DNA of 5,087 nucleotides from Marinilabiliaceae bacterium (lineage in GTDB: Bacteria > Bacteroidota > Bacteroidia > Bacteroidales > Marinilabiliaceae), in NCBI GenBank assembly GCA_027010905.1, contig JALVBA010000356.1, positions 1 through 5,087 on the forward strand, in the 5' to 3' direction. The stretch's first letter is position 1. Each line of letters starts with the position of its first letter. Both the position numbers and the translations under genes were made by a program. The notes below the pieces were generated by a model. That model was not told the DNA's origin and searched no databases. It saw nothing but the letters and a program-made list of their open reading frames with translations. This document shows positions 5,040 to 5,087 of the stretch, piece by piece.

Positions 5040-5073
5040 CCACCCCGTCAGAGGTCTTGACCCTGACAGCAGT
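5040..5073 (+). repeat. REP hairpin B3 (direct)
   Basis: Counterpart of A3 with the CGTCAG left arm; the right flank is CAGT. It is followed by GCTTGATG, the same octamer that follows B1, and then diverges before the window ends. Confidence 0.82.
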
Positions 5074-5087
5074 GCTTGATGTATAGC

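Larger units (their letters stand above)
4894..5073. repeat. Downstream REP cluster (three hairpins), right flank of the RAYT gene
   Basis: It begins 11 bases after the transposase stop and repeats the upstream cluster in the same orientation: direct (4895-4929), inverted (4980-5012), direct (5040-5073). The first 119 bases are about 94% identical to 4078-4196. The window ends 14 bases after the last hairpin, so further units may follow. Confidence 0.88.

Noticed and set aside
4846..5043. 65-codon reverse-strand open frame over the right REP cluster
   Set aside because: It runs through the hairpins and into the 3' end of the transposase gene; the composition is that of translated repeats.
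4078..5073. CRISPR array
   Set aside because: The repeats are hairpins of alternating orientation with irregular spacers (about 50 and 25-27 bases) that are themselves partly duplicated, and no cas gene is present.

Overview
The window looks like a chromosomal accessory segment from a Bacteroidota bacterium, probably of the order Bacteroidales. The evidence is protein character (an ArsE/ArsF/ArsG gene set and a Bacteroidota-style lipoprotein), moderately AT-rich DNA, A-rich rather than Shine-Dalgarno leaders before the start codons, and intergenic repeats of types I recall as common in this phylum. The genus cannot be fixed by eye. All genes lie on the + strand.

Arsenic/redox region (1-3003). 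The window opens in the 3' end of a small thioredoxin-fold gene (arsE-like). A thioredoxin-fold lipoprotein (arsF-like, 94-549) and a CcdA/DsbD-like membrane protein with two Cys-Pro sites (arsG-like, 558-1256) follow, with gaps of 4 and 8 bases. A 341-base gap (1257-1597) has no gene but is full of repeats: a 130-base palindrome followed by eight T, a nested hairpin pair, and a REP-like element of the CGTCATTGCGAG type. Next come a membrane-anchored CIPC thioredoxin (1598-1969) and, overlapping it by 4 bases, an Acr3 arsenite exporter (1966-3003) that keeps the essential Cys and Glu. ArsE-F-G are linked in the literature, as I recall it, to nitroaromatic arsenicals such as roxarsone. Their architecture also fits an electron relay from cytoplasm to periplasm. 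Acr3 would expel the resulting As(III). The ArsR-type regulator expected for such an operon is not in the window.

Metal efflux (3154-4074). A cation diffusion facilitator with HxxxD/HxxxD metal-site signatures and His-rich ends suggests zinc export. It sits 150 bases after acr3, behind a fourfold hexamer repeat that abuts its start codon.

RAYT/REP module (4078-5087). A single-domain Y1 (HUH) transposase of the REP-associated type (4322-4882) lies between two near-identical clusters of three REP hairpins (4078-4255 and 4894-5073). Each cluster has the order direct-inverted-direct. The coding sequence looks AT-richer than its neighbours. This is a self-contained REP-forming unit and the most structurally distinctive part of the window. 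I see no clear evidence of a wholly new system. The best leads are the REP/RAYT unit, the composite palindrome, and the redox logic of the arsenic genes.
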